From the NCBI GenBank assembly GCA_014281115.1, contig JACONQ010000008.1, positions 1,178,001 through 1,242,000 of the forward strand: a stretch of DNA of 64,000 nt, read 5' to 3'. Positions 36,228 through 48,655 of this stretch are shown piece by piece. The notes beneath the pieces are model-generated. The model made no database searches. It had not been told where the DNA came from and was given only the letters and a program-made list of their open reading frames with translations. Numbering within the stretch: position 1 is the first letter of the stretch; each line of letters opens with the position of its first letter. A program made the position numbers and the translations under genes. Origin of the DNA: Laburnicola sp. R22_1 (taxonomy: Eukaryota; Ascomycota; Dothideomycetes; Pleosporales; Didymosphaeriaceae).

Positions 36228-39200
36228 TATAAAAAATTATATTTTATAGAAAGTTTATGCGTAGTTCTTTAAATAGTCTAGTATAAAGTGTGTGGTTTAG
36301 TTTGTTAGTAGACTAAATATAGGCCTAGGTAATATCTTGCAGTTTAAAATATATTCTATATATTGCCTAAAGGCTTACTTCTAACGCAAGGAGTAGGCGC
36401 TAGCTTATCCTTTAAATAGTAGATAATTAGATAAGGATTTTATTCTTCTCCTTATTAGAGTGGCTAGTAAACACAAGGTAGAATTTCTTAAATAGTTAAG
36501 TAGTCTTGCCCTTAACTTCTTATATAAGGCGGAAGTTAAAGATTTTGCCCTTATACTTAAATAGGTTAAAGAGAAGAATCTTAAATATACTATTAGTAAT
36601 TAGAGTATTTATCTCTATATAGTCTAACTCTTTAAAAGGTACTCTAGGTATTATAATTATATCTTTTATATAGAGCTTTAGAGATAGTTCTTAATTGCTT
36701 ATCTCCTTTTAAGAAAGGAATATAATATCCTTTTTAGGCGGCCTCTTTTCCTCTTCTCTAGAGGATCCCTTTATATAGAGGCAATATTATCTACTTTATA
36801 TAATAGTAGGAGAGTGTAATCTTCTTTATAATAGTATAGCTTAACTTATATATAGTAAAACTTTACTAGACTATATTCTAAGTTAAAGATTATATTTCTA
36901 TTCTTAATACCCTTAATTTTATATAGGCTTATTTATCCCCTTTTTTTCTCTAGACTATAATCTTAGATCTAAGTAGGAGCTTAAGAACTTTATACACTGC
37001 TAATAGACTATTATAGGTATTTAGCGTATAATTAATATTAGTTTTATTCTTTTCCTTCTATAATATCTTTATTGTCTTTTATATAGTATTTGTATGTATA
37101 ATAATATTAGGTAATAGAAAAAAATCTATACTAATTCTAGGATATGCGCTAAAGACTAGCAGTGTAGGTATAAAGCTATTTAGGCCTATAGTATTATTAA
37201 TAGCTTTAATAGCTATTTATAGGATATTCTCTTTATTTATATAATTTTCTAGTTTAGCCTTAAGAATACTAAAGACTTTATAAAGAGGTATATACAAACG
37301 CTTAACCTTTTCTATTATCTAATATGCTTCTATAGGTATCTACCTATAGGTTGCGCTAATAATCTTTGCGTAGTTCCTAAACTTATCTAATATAAAGTTT
37401 GTACCTAGGTTATATATAATATAGTTAGGTAGACCTTAGTAGATATTAATTTAGTATCTATAGAGGGCTTCCCATGCATCTTATGCAAATATTAATTTTA
37501 AGAAGATTATAGCTTAAAATAATATGTCTATATCTATAATATATAGTGCGTCTCTAATTCTAATATATATAATATTAATAATAATCTTATAGTTAAAGTA
37601 GGTGTTATCCTTAATAGTAAACTTAAAGTAACACGAGGCTTATTTATACAGTTAATAGTAGTAGTAAAACTTCTAAATTTTGTTTAGTATAGTAGTATCT
37701 ACTTTATAGCTAGTATTAGTAAGCATCTTCTAAAGTCTTTTTATATAGGGATGTCTAAATTATTAATAAAGGATATAGAGTTCTTATTTAGTAAAGAAAG
37801 ACATAGTTTCTTTTTTACTAATATTAAAGAAAGGGTGTCTCTATTTGTGTATAATAGGTATAGTTATATAATTCTTTTATATAATAATATTTAGAATATT
37901 ATTAAAGTAGGCATCTAGCTTATTAGTATTTACTAGTAATAGCAGGAATAGTGTTAGGGTGTTTAGGATATAGTAGGTAACTATTTCTATTAAATTTGTA
38001 ATTTGTATAGTTCCTAGAGATTTTTATAGGTTCTAACCTCTAAAGCTAATATTAGTGTTGCTAGATATCTAATTAATCTTTATATAGGGATTCTCTTATA
38101 TGCATATCTCTAGCTATACTTTGCTAATAGTAGAAATCATTGCTATATCTATATCCTATAGTTTACTTTAATATATTATATAGTATTAATTTTTAAGAAT
38201 AACCTATTTTGTATACTTCTTTAGCTTTATTTTATAGATATATTCGCTAGTTGTGTAGTAAAGATAGGTAGTAGTAGTTAGGTAGGACACTTAATTATTG
38301 CTATTTTTATTATCTTTACTCTACTCCTCTGCTTTATACAAAGCAGATTTCTTATTATTATACTCTTCTATATTCTAAATATAGGACTAAATAGTTTTGT
38401 ACAAAGGCGTTTTTTTATTATACTCTTTATAGAAGATAATATACTACCTTATTATATAGGTACGCTTATCGCGCAGATAGTTAAAAGACTAATAACCTTC
38501 CTTATAGTATATAAAACACTTCTTTAGTCTTATATAAATGTTATTTAGTTAGAATCTAAATTCTAATAATAATAGTATAAATTGTCTATAAAATCCTTAT
38601 TTATAAGGGCCTAGTAATCTCTCTCTTTATATAGAAAAGTTATATTTGCGATTAGTATAGTACGTATTAGCCTCTTATAGGTACTAATTAGATTAGTAAT
38701 TAATTACAACTTAGATTAACGTATAGAGATTAGCAAATAGGGCTTTATAGGTAGGCTTAAAGGTAAATATAGCCTACTTTAGCTCTAGGTATCTATAGTA
38801 TGCTTATATAATAGTAGTATAGAGAGGAATTTTCCTAGTAAAGTTTGCACCTACTACTCTTTATATAAGGGTAAGCCTATTAATTATTACGTTTAGGACT
38901 TTATACAGACTCTTATTAGGGTTCTTATACTAGTATTATATAAAAGTTATTATAGTCTAGTCTGTTTAATACTAGTTATAGTTAATAGTAATATTAAAGT
39001 AACTATTAAGTGCTTTATATCAGCACTTCTATAATTGTTTAGAGCAGATAGTATAAAGATATTACTATGCTGTATAGCTAGTAAGGATATCTAGAAAGAT
39101 ATCTAAGTATTAATCCTTAGTAATATCTAGGCGTCTGTATAGATCTATAAAGATTCTAGTCTTATCTACTAAAATATTATATAGAGCTCTAGTATAGTTA

Positions 39201-40527
39201 TTATTCTTATTCTATACCTTGTAAAATTAGATTATCTTATTAGCTAGAATTTTCTAAAAGGTAGGTTGTGCTTAGACAAAAGCTTGTATAGGTTAGATTA
39301 TAGTATAGGCTTAGTCTATATAGATCAGTATAGCGCCTATAATTTATATTTAACTAGTAGTAGTTCTATTCTATATAGCGTTTAATAATCGCAAGTAGGT
39401 AGGTAGAATAGTAGTTAGGTACTATATGCAAAGAGTAGTAGATTATTTAGTTATTTATATAAATAAGATTGTCCTTAGTACTTATATAAAGGTTCTCTTA
39501 AGATATTTATAAGGACCTATAGCTATATAGGTGCCTATAGTAGTAGTAGCTTACTCTGTTTAGGTTTGTGCAATAGCCTAACTAGCTTAGATATCTTTAA
39601 GATTAGTCTTAGTGTTTATGTATAAGGAGTTAAGTAAGCTAGCGAAGATAGTAGTGTATAAGTAATATCTGCCTTACTTCAGGCTACTTTGTACAGTTTG
39701 CTAGCACTTATAGCTCTAGCGTCTATTCTTAGTGTAATACCCTTTTCTTCTAGGACTATAATAAGCTCTTTTCTAAACGTATAGTTTAACTTTAAAAAAT
39801 AGTGTTCTTCCTATCCTTTAAAGTCTTTCTAGAATAAGTTTAAGAAAGCTATTCCTTTTTAGTATAATATATAATAATTAGCAATAGTATATACTGCGTA
39901 TAATTACATTTCTAATAAAGAGAGATTATCTGCTAGGTTAATTTTATTCTTCTAGTACTTAGGTCTTATTCCTTGCGTAGTGTTGCCTCTAATATTTCTA
40001 TCCCTTTAGTATACTTATTATATAGTCTAGTATATTTAGGCATATTAGTGTTATCTTATAAGGCGAAGGTAGTAAAGGCGGGGGCTTTATATAAAGTAGT
40101 GGTAGGGGTAGTTATTACGTAACTAGTTTATTTAATAGATTTGTTATATAAAGAGTTACGCTTTACTAAGATTTATTATTATCTAACTATATATTTATAT
40201 AGTTACTAGTAGTGTGCTTAGTGCACTATCTTCTCTTAAATTTTATATAGTAGTAATATCTACTTACTAACTTAATAAAAGAGTTAATCTGCTATCCCTA
40301 TAGATAAGGATAGGTTTTATACGTCTTCTATAATTGCTTCTTTTGTTTTGTATAGTAGTAATAGCTACTTACTAACTTTATAAAGATTTAATCTACTATT
40401 CTATTGTGTATAGAGAATAGGGTATAATAAAACAAATTATATAGCTAATAATAATTTATATAATTTGTCTTTACTCTTACTAATTTGTAGTTAAGGATTA
40501 GTTAACTACTAATTAGTATTAAAGAGG

Positions 40528-40789
40528 CTCTATAGCTAGCTATATATATATTAATATCTAATACTCTATATTGGCAAGTGTAGAGGGTATATAGGATAAT
40601 TATATAAGAAAAGGAAATAATATAATAGAACTAACTTAGTATTAATTGCTTGTCTCTAGAGAGTGTGCAAATAGAAAGGAGAAGATCCTACGGCGCACAG
40701 GCATTATGTGATCCCTACGTAATGCCATTGTGCGGCAATATTAAAACCTTAATACCCTTAGGTGCCCTTGCCTATATAGTGTACAGACA
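40528..40789 (-). repeat. LTR, right copy (5' LTR)
   Basis: Direct repeat of 31576-31837. It keeps more C and G (ACGGCGCACAGGCATTATG, TAATGCCATTGTGCGGC), so it is closer to the original sequence. It is followed directly by the TTTATAC array. Confidence 0.85.
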
Positions 40790-40794
40790 TTATA

Positions 40795-40889
<95 letters not shown>

Positions 40890-40925
40890 ATACTCTATAT
40901 TTTATACTTTATACTTTATATTTTA
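40790..40925. repeat. 7-bp tandem array (TTTATAC)
   Basis: About 18 copies of the heptamer, almost perfect to 40890 and then with TCTATAT and TTTATAT variants. The array starts at the base following the right LTR. TTTATA also occurs before the left LTR, so the retrotransposon may have inserted into or beside this array. Confidence 0.9.
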
Positions 40926-41091
40926 TATTATTATATATTATATTATATATTATATATTATATATCTTTTTAACTTACTAGCTTTAAAGCTAAATTATACG
41001 TTAACTATAATAGTTATTACTAAAGTTTAAATATATAAAAATTTTAGTTTTTTTCTAAATTATAAAAATATAATTTTTATTAAATTCTATT
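40914..41091 (-). repeat. Right arm of the long-range inverted repeat
   Basis: Inverse of 24140-24300, about 17 kb away. On its inner side it merges into the TTTATAC array that follows the LTR retrotransposon; on its outer side it abuts the leader of a truncated transposase. Confidence 0.85.
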
Positions 41092-41170
41092 AACGTATTC
41101 CATCACTAAGCTAGTCAATCTACTAAGCTAGTTAAAAAAGCTTGGTAACACCTATTACCCTCTTAATATA

Positions 41171-42031
41171 ATGTCTTAACAATTAAACGCATAATTCTCT
41201 AATAAAAAAGGTAGAATTTAGCTTATACTTTTACTTATAATAATTACTAATTTAAAGGCCTCTAACGCACTGCTAAGACGTTTATTATACCTTCTTTATT
41301 ATTAACTAGCTAATATAATAAAATTATATATTATCTAGAAAGTTATAATATCTACTATAAACTTACTATAACTAAAAAGTAGATAATTGTCTAATATATT
41401 CTTAACCTTAATTTGTAAGAATTTGCGCCCTAGCTATAAAAAATAATAGATATAGCTAATAAAGTACTAAGTATGTATAGTAGTAAGCTAGTTAGTAAGC
41501 ACTAGACTAAGAAATTTATAATATATTTAGATAAGCTTAAGATAGTGTTTAATTAAGTAAAGGATAGGTAGAGAATATTGTAAGAAGATCTAAAGATAAT
41601 TAGTATATAGTTTAAGCTAGTAGAGGATACTAAAGCCTAGTATAGCATTTATAATAATAATATATATAGCTTTAATAAGACTAGCTTCTAAGTAGTTATT
41701 ATTAGCTTAATAAGAGTTATTATAGGTGTAGAGAGGCATATATAACTTAACCTTATCTAGCTATACAATTATAAGTAGGTTATAGTTATTTAAAGTATCT
41801 GCGCTGCTAAGTATACAACTCTACTATTTATTATCTATAAGAGACGCGTCTATATATTTGCGTAGTATAAGAAGGTAGATATATTATATAATTAAAAGCT
41901 TTTAGTCTTTAAGAATAGCTAGACTAATAATATACTTAGTCTAGAGTAGCTAAAGTATTTTAACGCGTATATAAAGGCGTATTAAGTAAAAGTATATAGA
42001 CTACTTATTTTAGATAGCTATAAAAGCTACC
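41171..42031 (+). pseudogene. Truncated DDE transposase relic at the AT/GC boundary
   Basis: Read through stops from an ATG at 41171, the plus strand gives a transposase N-terminus (NALLRRLLYLL) and later RLLILDSYKSYL, the second catalytic Asp region, and ends there. Sequence changes at about 42,031 from AT-rich to normal composition (TTAACTGAATCACTTGAGCG). The third catalytic residue region and right terminal repeat are absent. It is related to the transposase at 34449 but more degraded. Confidence 0.7.
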
Positions 42032-44159
42032 TTAACTGAATCACTTGAGCGCGTGCGTGTGCTGGAGACGAGTCAGTATCCACGAAGGTTGATTCCGAGC
42101 CCTGGACACTGGTATGGAATCCCTAACTGGTCACAATCACGTAAATCTCACATGTACACATCTTTCTTCCATTTTGCGTTTAGGTAGATACCCGATAACG
42201 TGACGCATGCTTGCTTCCGAGACGGTTGGGCTAACGAACCCACGCAGCAAATAACCAGGTAGCGAGACCTGTCGCCAAACTCTATCTCCATACCGGTAGT
42301 AGTCCCAGATACTCAGTTCCCACCTCTCGTTCCACCCATCCCTACTAGCCCGTGCTCCTTTTCTAAAAGTAGACAATGAAAACACGCTCCAAAAAGCGAT
42401 TCTAGGAAACTAAGAAAACTAGCAACGGCCGGACTGCGGCCCCTAGTCCTAGCCAGCACGACTGACATGCCCACCGTCCCACCCACTCCAAAAAAAAAAA
42501 CAGCCAGAACGGTGGTTCCGGTCCAACGGTCACCGGAATCTAGGGGTTTGGCGCGCGTAACATGTTAATTGCGCTTTGCGCGCTTCTCTTATTAATTGCC
42601 TTATCGTAAGGACGTCGGCTGTAGGCATGCGATGCGAACGGCGGTTCGCAGCCTCGCTAGGTGCCTTAGGGGACCCTTTGGTCGCTTGGTGGAGGACATG
42701 ACGCCGACGTACGGAGATTGATTGATTGATAGCGAGGAGACGAGTAAGCGTGGGTACGTACTTGGTTTTTTTTTTTTTTTTTTTTACTTTCTTCTTTCCA
42801 AGACGGAGAAATTCGAAGGAAGGGTGGGGTGGTGGGTTTGATGAGAATGGAGTAAGATAGTTGGACAAAGCTGTGGCGCGAAGGATAAGAAATGTCCGCG
42901 TACAATAGATACGTCTCATACGAGCTGCGCAAGATTGTTGTTATGCGCAGGGAGTGGGGAGATGCAAGATGAATGGGTGAGGCTTCGGTCGCTTTTCGCA
43001 GCACACCATTCATCATCTGTTTTTCTTTTCTCATGCATTCTGATTCACCAATTCGGGCCTCAATCGAATCGTCCAGCTTCCGACGCGACGCAGGGTCTCA
43101 TCGTGCTCCTTGCATACCTACTGCACACTGCACAAGATTCAGGCGCCTTCCCAGTGCCAGTGCTCCGCACCCGCCCCGCATGATACCCATACCTATCCAC
43201 CAATGCCAAACCGTCCTGCACCGTGCCACAACCTCGAAAAAAAAAAAGGTCATCTCCACATACGCAGCACCCAGCAGACTCCTCACTTCCCACCATCATG
43301 CAGACCCAACTCCCATTCCTTCTTGCCATGAATACATAATAACGATTGCAAGGTATAGTCCAAAGTTTGTTATGCGGGGAAACCATCCTGTAATACCCAA
43401 GCGAAATAAATGGCGTCCTTGTCAGTCTCATCTCGTCGGTACCGACAAAGGGAACGCTAAGATCGCGACGCCGAAACAGCACTGGTGTCACCGAAGCGTG
43501 TCGGCCGAGACCGGGCGAGGCGAGTACGCTACCGGAACGTCCTCCGAGTTTGCTGGTTGATGCCTCAGGAATCTCGTCGCCTCGAGACCCGCTGTAGAGT
43601 CGCAGATTTGGTCCAATTCGGAAACATTCATGCCAAACGCTAGCTTTCGTTTCCATAATCATCTATCTTACAAGCGCAGCTTGGAAAGCTTCCATCGCTG
43701 TCTGATCTCCACTATGCCATCCCTATTTTACTCTTACATGTGAACCCCAAGTGACAACAAACGGTGTCCGACATGCGTCTCACGCCTTCGTGCGGTAATG
43801 AGCGGCGGAGAAAATACAGAGCAATTTGCGCTGGATACTGCGCAAATGCCGCGCCCGTCTCAAACGTCCACCCCACCGTGCAAGAGTCGTGCTTCAAACG
43901 TACTTCCCATTCATCCCAAAACGTTCCAGTTTTTTCCTAGCCCGTGATATCCATTCCTCATCCAACCGTACTCCGACCAGTTACTCAGAAATTACGTATC
44001 GAACCAAGAACCCAAAACCAATGTGAAATATGAATATGAACCGAAGTAGCATGAACAGAGAAATTTCGCCGAAGCGTTTCATGGGAATGCGAAAAGTAAT
44101 TGCCTATTCAGGGAATTTGAGACCGAAACATGGGCCGACGAATGGTGCGGTGCCGAGCA
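42032..44159. other. Gene-less interval downstream of the Zn2Cys6 regulator
   Basis: 2.1 kb of normal GC next to the AT-rich block. It has two homopolymer runs (A-run near 42490, T-run at 42766-42785). Several open frames of up to 200 codons overlap each other on both strands across 42530-43662, with low-complexity Arg/Ser/His composition and no domain. I see no supportable gene. The right end should be the 3' UTR of the regulator gene. Confidence 0.6.
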
Positions 44160-45582
44160 TTACGGTCCTGAGTAGAACTGCGACATCCCATTGTGATTGT
44201 ACGTCATCGGGGGCGCGCCTTCCTCTTGAACCTGGCCTAAATGTCCCGGTTCGGCAAACCATTGTCCACCAATTGGACGGCTTTGTAGAGGTCGATCGTG
44301 TCCTGGCGTTGGATTGCCTGCGTATGGGGTCCATGGCGGAGGATAGCTATATGGATTACCAGACACGATGGGTGCTGAAAGTGGCGCTGCGGTCTTAGGT
44401 CCTAGTGTGGCAGAGTGGATGGTTGCAGAACTAGTGTCGATGGTAGTCGGGTACGGATAAGACGGTGTACGTCCATATTCCTGCGGCTGGACCCCGAGAG
44501 CCTGGGTCTGATAATGTTGTGGAAGACCTTCGATATTGCCGTAGGACATGGATCTACAAGGTGGTTGGAAGTTTTGGGTCCCCCAAGTTGGATTCTCCGC
44601 ATGATTTCCGTAGGACATGGTCGAACTAGTGCTCATGGTCGCGGGTGTACGCACCCCAGAGAGGTTCGACTCGCTTCCATAGGCCGAGTTTGCCGTTGTG
44701 GGAGACGGCCGCCAGTATCCAGTGGTGGAGGATGGACTCTCCGAGACGGCTGAGGAGGGCAAGAAGCCAGTACTCGGAGGCCATTGTGTATCGATGGGAT
44801 GTGGATAGCCATATGCAGGCTGCTGCACCGGCACTGTAAGAGTTAGCCACGTTGCTAGACCACGGAGATTCCATGCTTACTCCCACTGGTCGGCGTGCCT
44901 AGGTGAGGGTCAGGGTCGGATTCACCGGAGACTTCATATCTGGAAGCAGTGTTGGTGGATATAGCTCCAGGAAATGGAGGACGAAAGTCGTCCACTTTGA
45001 CGCCGGATATCGAAGCGGAGTGTCGCGGGGACGATGTATTCGAAGACGTGGGCGCGCCGGAGCTCGCTTCTTTTGGTGGGCCTACTTGATGCCTGGGGGT
45101 TTCGGGAGCCTGGTCCACGGGGTAGAAGTTACATTCCTTCTTCAAGCGAATGCAGTTTGCGCAGCGGCCAGTGGGTTCGTCGACTGAAACGAGGCATCTA
45201 ATCTTTCTTCTTCGACAGTGTCCTGTGTACCGAGGTCAGTGACTCTCCACGGGCGCAGTGTTCCCCCATGTTGCTTACCACAGGCGACCGATGTCCTATG
45301 GTAACCCAGTTTACTACGGCGCTTGTCACCCGTCGGCGATAGCTCACTGGTTGCTCCCAGGGCGAGGTTGCGCATGTGTGGCGTTGAGGAGGAGCGTCTG
45401 ATAATGGCAACTTTGTCTTTGGAGGCGCGCCTCTTCCTGTTGAGGTGATGTTGCGGCAAAGTGTCGGCAGCTTGGTCGGCATGTGCGTAGTATTCAGGAC
45501 GATCCTCGGCGACTTGGGAGGTTGTGGTTTTTGGAACTGGAAAGGCGGCGGCAGGGGATTGGGTCAAAGGATTGTAGGACAT
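44160..45582 (-). CDS. Zn(II)2Cys6 fungal-type transcription factor
   Basis: Three exons (45582-45279, 45222-44881, 44833-44160) give 439 residues. The introns (45223-45278 and 44834-44880) have GTAAGC donors and ACAG acceptors and keep frame. The DNA-binding zinc cluster is split by the first intron: C101-G-H-C104-RRRKIR-C111-x10-C122-AN-C125-IRLKKE-C132, flanked by basic residues (GDKRRSKLGYHRTS before). No fungal-specific middle homology region follows. Residues 145-439 are Ser/Pro/Thr/Tyr/Gly-rich with repeated SYGN and YPPP-like motifs, consistent with an activation domain. Start chosen at MSYNPLTQ; an upstream in-frame ATG (45666) would add 28 residues. Target genes cannot be inferred. 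The neighbours give no cluster context. Confidence 0.9.
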
Positions 45583-48319
45583 TGCGGTGTTGACGGGCTG
45601 CAAAAGCAAGGCGTGGTGCAACTTGGCTGCAACTTTGTTCGCACGGCGCTCCACTCCGACTGCCATATGAGGCGCAGAGTGGTTTCGCGCCCAGAGCGTT
45701 GAGCTACAAGGTGCAACAAAGCAGTGAAGGTACTAGCAATGTCAGCATAAGGTGCGGAGATGGGGCAGCGATCCCCGGCATGGGAGAAAGTGGCACACTT
45801 GGCCACGTTGTCAAGCGCGGGAGGGTTCTCAAACGTTGGAGCTCGCACCACCGGGCCTTGTCTGCAGTGGGGAGGTACTGACGAGGTCTACGGACGAGGC
45901 ACTGGTGAATTGTATGTAGGGTTCCTCCCCATTCACGCTGGGCGCACGCACACAGGGACAGCACCCACCACGCTATGGCGGGCGCGGGGGCTCATTCGCA
46001 GTCGAGGGGGCTCGCAGGCAAAAGCAATACGCAGCAATGGATACGCAGCAGACGGAGGCGCGGGAGACGCAGAGGAAATAGTGAAATGGTGCGCGATGCT
46101 GTTTGGCTGCGCGTCTTGGGTGAGGATTAATAAACACACACGCTATTTCCACAACGGGCCACCTACGCGGGCGCAGGCCAGAGCAGGCCAGAGCAGGCAT
46201 TCACCACGAGATTGAGGCCTCTCGTCAGGCTCCATGGACGGCGGCGACGGGGGGTCGGTGAGCTTGGCCTCTGTGGCTCTGGCAGGCGGAGTGTGCGCAC
46301 CCTGCGCGGTTGGAGGCGCCGGTGGAGCCAACTGATGTGCGGGAGGGATGGGCCTGCTCTTCTTCTGCCTCTGCCCCCGTGGGCTGCGTGGAGGGCCGGC
46401 GTCTGGCACGCTGCTATATGGAGTGGGCGGATGCGCTGCCAGTCAGCGTGAAGGTGCTGGTGCTGGTGCTGCTGCGCTGCTGCGCTGCTGCGGTGCTGCG
46501 GTGCTGCGGTGCTGCGAACCATGGCGGCATGGATGGATGGTGCCATCGTCAGGCGCGGCAGGGGTCCGAGCAGCGACAGACGCCGTCATCTGCGAAGCAC
46601 ACGCATCCTACAGCAGACGCAGTCCTTCTCCACCGGCCTCATCTCGCTACCGGGCCCACCCACTGCAACCTGCCATGCCATTCTCGACCGGACGCCGCGT
46701 GCCATCGCCCGGAGCCACTGACCAGTGACCACAGACCCGGCGGCGCGGCCAAGGAGCTTGCATGCATGCCCTTCACCCAGACGCCTCCTTGCACGTGGTG
46801 GCCGCGGGGAACCATTGACCGCTCCGTCGCCTTGCCCAGATGCATCCTCGGCCTTCTCGCTACAGTGCACATCTCCTCCTCGCTACCGTACCCATCTCCT
46901 CCTTCTCGCTGCAGTACGCATCTCCTCCTTCTCGCGATACTGTACATTGGCCCCCGCGACCGTCGCGCTGCTCCGCGCTGCTCCGCGCCCACGCGCCTTT
47001 GCTTTTTCTCCGCTGCCGAATCGTGCAGCCATCCCGCGCAGCGCGTGCCCTGCCTCGACTTCGCGCCCGCTGTCGTCGAGCATCGCGCCTAGCACCGGCC
47101 CACCATGTCCCTGCAGAGCATGCGGAGCTGCTAACTGCACCTGGGCTCGGTACTGCCGTCCAAGGCTTCGGGTCTCCGCCGCGCTGCCTCAGGACACCAC
47201 TTTCCAGAACTGAGCCTCTTCTTGTCCATCGTCTTCTGCCTACATGCCACAACGTGCGCCTCCGATCGATCCGCATCTCACATGGCTGGCGACGCGCAGT
47301 GCCATCTGAACGAGCTCGTGGCCTCAACGCCCACCCCTCCGCCAGCGCTGATTGGCGTCCTCGCTCCACCCCCAACTGCCGCTGGCGCTACCCACCTTGG
47401 ATACACTCGCTTTCTACAGAGATACACCTCTTGTGGCACAGCGACCTCTGTATCGTCATAGGACGCGAATGCGGCCTACTGACGACACCTTCCCGAAGCG
47501 GCTATTAATGCCTGCACTGGTGCGTCTGCAACTCGACCGACCATGCATAGCTGCATCGATATCACAATCAGCTGTTGGCTTGTTGCATTGACAGACGCCT
47601 TGGTACCCTCTGTTTGGTCCCGTTTATGAAAACTTCGGTGTCAGCATGAGAAAACACGTTGATACCAGCATGCTCCTCGTGCACTACCTTCCCAACGCAC
47701 CATTTCCTATATTCCGAACTGGCCTTGTGGAGTCGACGCTTGGCTAACCATCTGGACTATCCGTACCACCGACTGTGCCACGACAACGTTGCTTTCGACT
47801 ACGTAACAGTTCTCGTGCCAAACGAACCTGCGCCGCTCGCTTCCGAAGGCTTGCCGGTTGCATGGCCATACAACCTAAATTAAATTCTGCACACGTCCAA
47901 ATCGAGATGTTTCAGAACTTCGCATCCGGTTGCCCTGCTCGCCGACAACTCAAACCTTCTGAAATTGTATTCTCTTGGGCATAATTCATGTGAGATTGCA
48001 TCATCGATTCGCCCGCCAAAGTCGCTCCACTGTTCGATGCACATCTTCCAAGGTTCTGTACGCTTCACGTGCTTTATGCATGCACGATAATAACATGCGC
48101 ATAATCGGAATCCTCCGCCGCCTATACAAGGCAAATATCACAACTTTATTTTGTCTTCTCGCGGGCAAGTCCGGCGCCTCCAACGACGCGTAGCATTAAC
48201 CACACATGGGTATTTACGGCAGTCACATCCAACCCAATGAGGTGCCCATGATCACGACAGCCATATTTGCTTATGTATCATATTAATAGTGCCGCTCCCG
48301 CAGCTAACCCCTGCTCCTA
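45583..48319. other. Long upstream region of the regulator gene, GC-rich, no supported gene
   Basis: 2.7 kb without a supportable gene. It contains triplet-like GCTGCG/GTGCTG repeats (46450-46515) and CT-rich quasi-repeats (TCTCCTCCTTCTCGC, about four times between 46850 and 46945). Open frames of up to 260 codons cross it on both strands and in several frames at once, all rich in Arg/Ala/Ser/Pro, which is expected in GC-rich DNA. A long promoter or 5' UTR of the regulator gene is likely. Confidence 0.55.
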
Positions 48320-48655
48320 GTAACAGTTATACCTAGGTACACCAGTTATTCTACTAATCTCCTCTAATTACTTTTAGTAAATTTTATTATACTATTTATG
48401 CGTTTTTATAACTACTTTTTTACGCTTTTTTTGTTTATTAAGTAAGGGGCTCTACTTTTTTTTATGTTATTTAAAATAAAAGCCTTTATTATTCTACCTC
48501 TAGGTAGTTAATTTAATGCTACATATATATAGTATATAGTAAAAAAAGCTATTTTTACTAGTAATTAAAATTATAGTAACTATTTTATATTAGCTAAATT
48601 ACCTATATAACCAACTATTAAATTAGCTACTAAAGTTAAATTTTAGTTAAGTTTT
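48320..48655. other. Short AT-rich RIP-type relic with repeat R1 copy 3
   Basis: A 335-bp AT-rich patch in otherwise balanced DNA. The segment 48405-48525 matches repeat R1 (TTACGCTTTTTTTG, TTATTTAAAATAAAAGCC, CTACCTCTAGGTAG) in the same orientation as the copies at 24345 and 31325. It looks like a remnant of a transposon terminus. Confidence 0.75.

Larger units (their letters stand above)
31576..40789 (-). mobile_element. Ty1/copia LTR retrotransposon relic, split by a nested DDE transposon
   Basis: Direct repeats of 262 bp (31576-31837 and 40528-40789) bracket 9.2 kb. Read on the minus strand the LTR begins TGTCTGTACAC, with the canonical TG. A degenerate RNase H domain of copia type lies near 33240-33790 on the minus strand, so the 5' LTR is the right-hand one. 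TTATA follows the right LTR and also occurs at 31556-31560, so the left LTR may begin at 31561 with a 5-bp target duplication. Subtracting the nested 1.87-kb element, the retrotransposon was about 7.3 kb. Gag, protease and integrase could not be read with confidence. Confidence 0.8.
24121..42031. other. AT-rich RIP-degenerated block of nested transposons
   Basis: Nearly 18 kb with very low GC and pervasive TA dinucleotides, bounded by abrupt composition changes at about 24,120 and 42,031. It contains no intact gene. Recognisable components are listed separately: inverted flanks, pogo-like element, hAT relic, tandem arrays, inverted-end element, Ty1/copia retrotransposon with a nested DDE element, and a truncated transposase. 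The parts of 26.8-33 kb and 36.3-40.5 kb outside those entries are AT-rich sequence in which I recognise nothing. Confidence 0.9.

Noticed and set aside
40650..41030. Open frame of 126 codons over the LTR end and the TTTATAC array
   Set aside because: It is a translation of the LTR and the heptamer array (LYFILYT repeats), not a gene.
43060..43662. Open frame of 200 codons on the minus strand
   Set aside because: No signal peptide, domain or intron signals, and it overlaps a 195-codon frame on the plus strand. Not supportable as a gene.
46310..47092. Open frame of 260 codons on the plus strand
   Set aside because: It overlaps open frames in most other frames and has low-complexity Arg/Ala/Ser/Cys content without domain or splice structure; it is a consequence of high GC.
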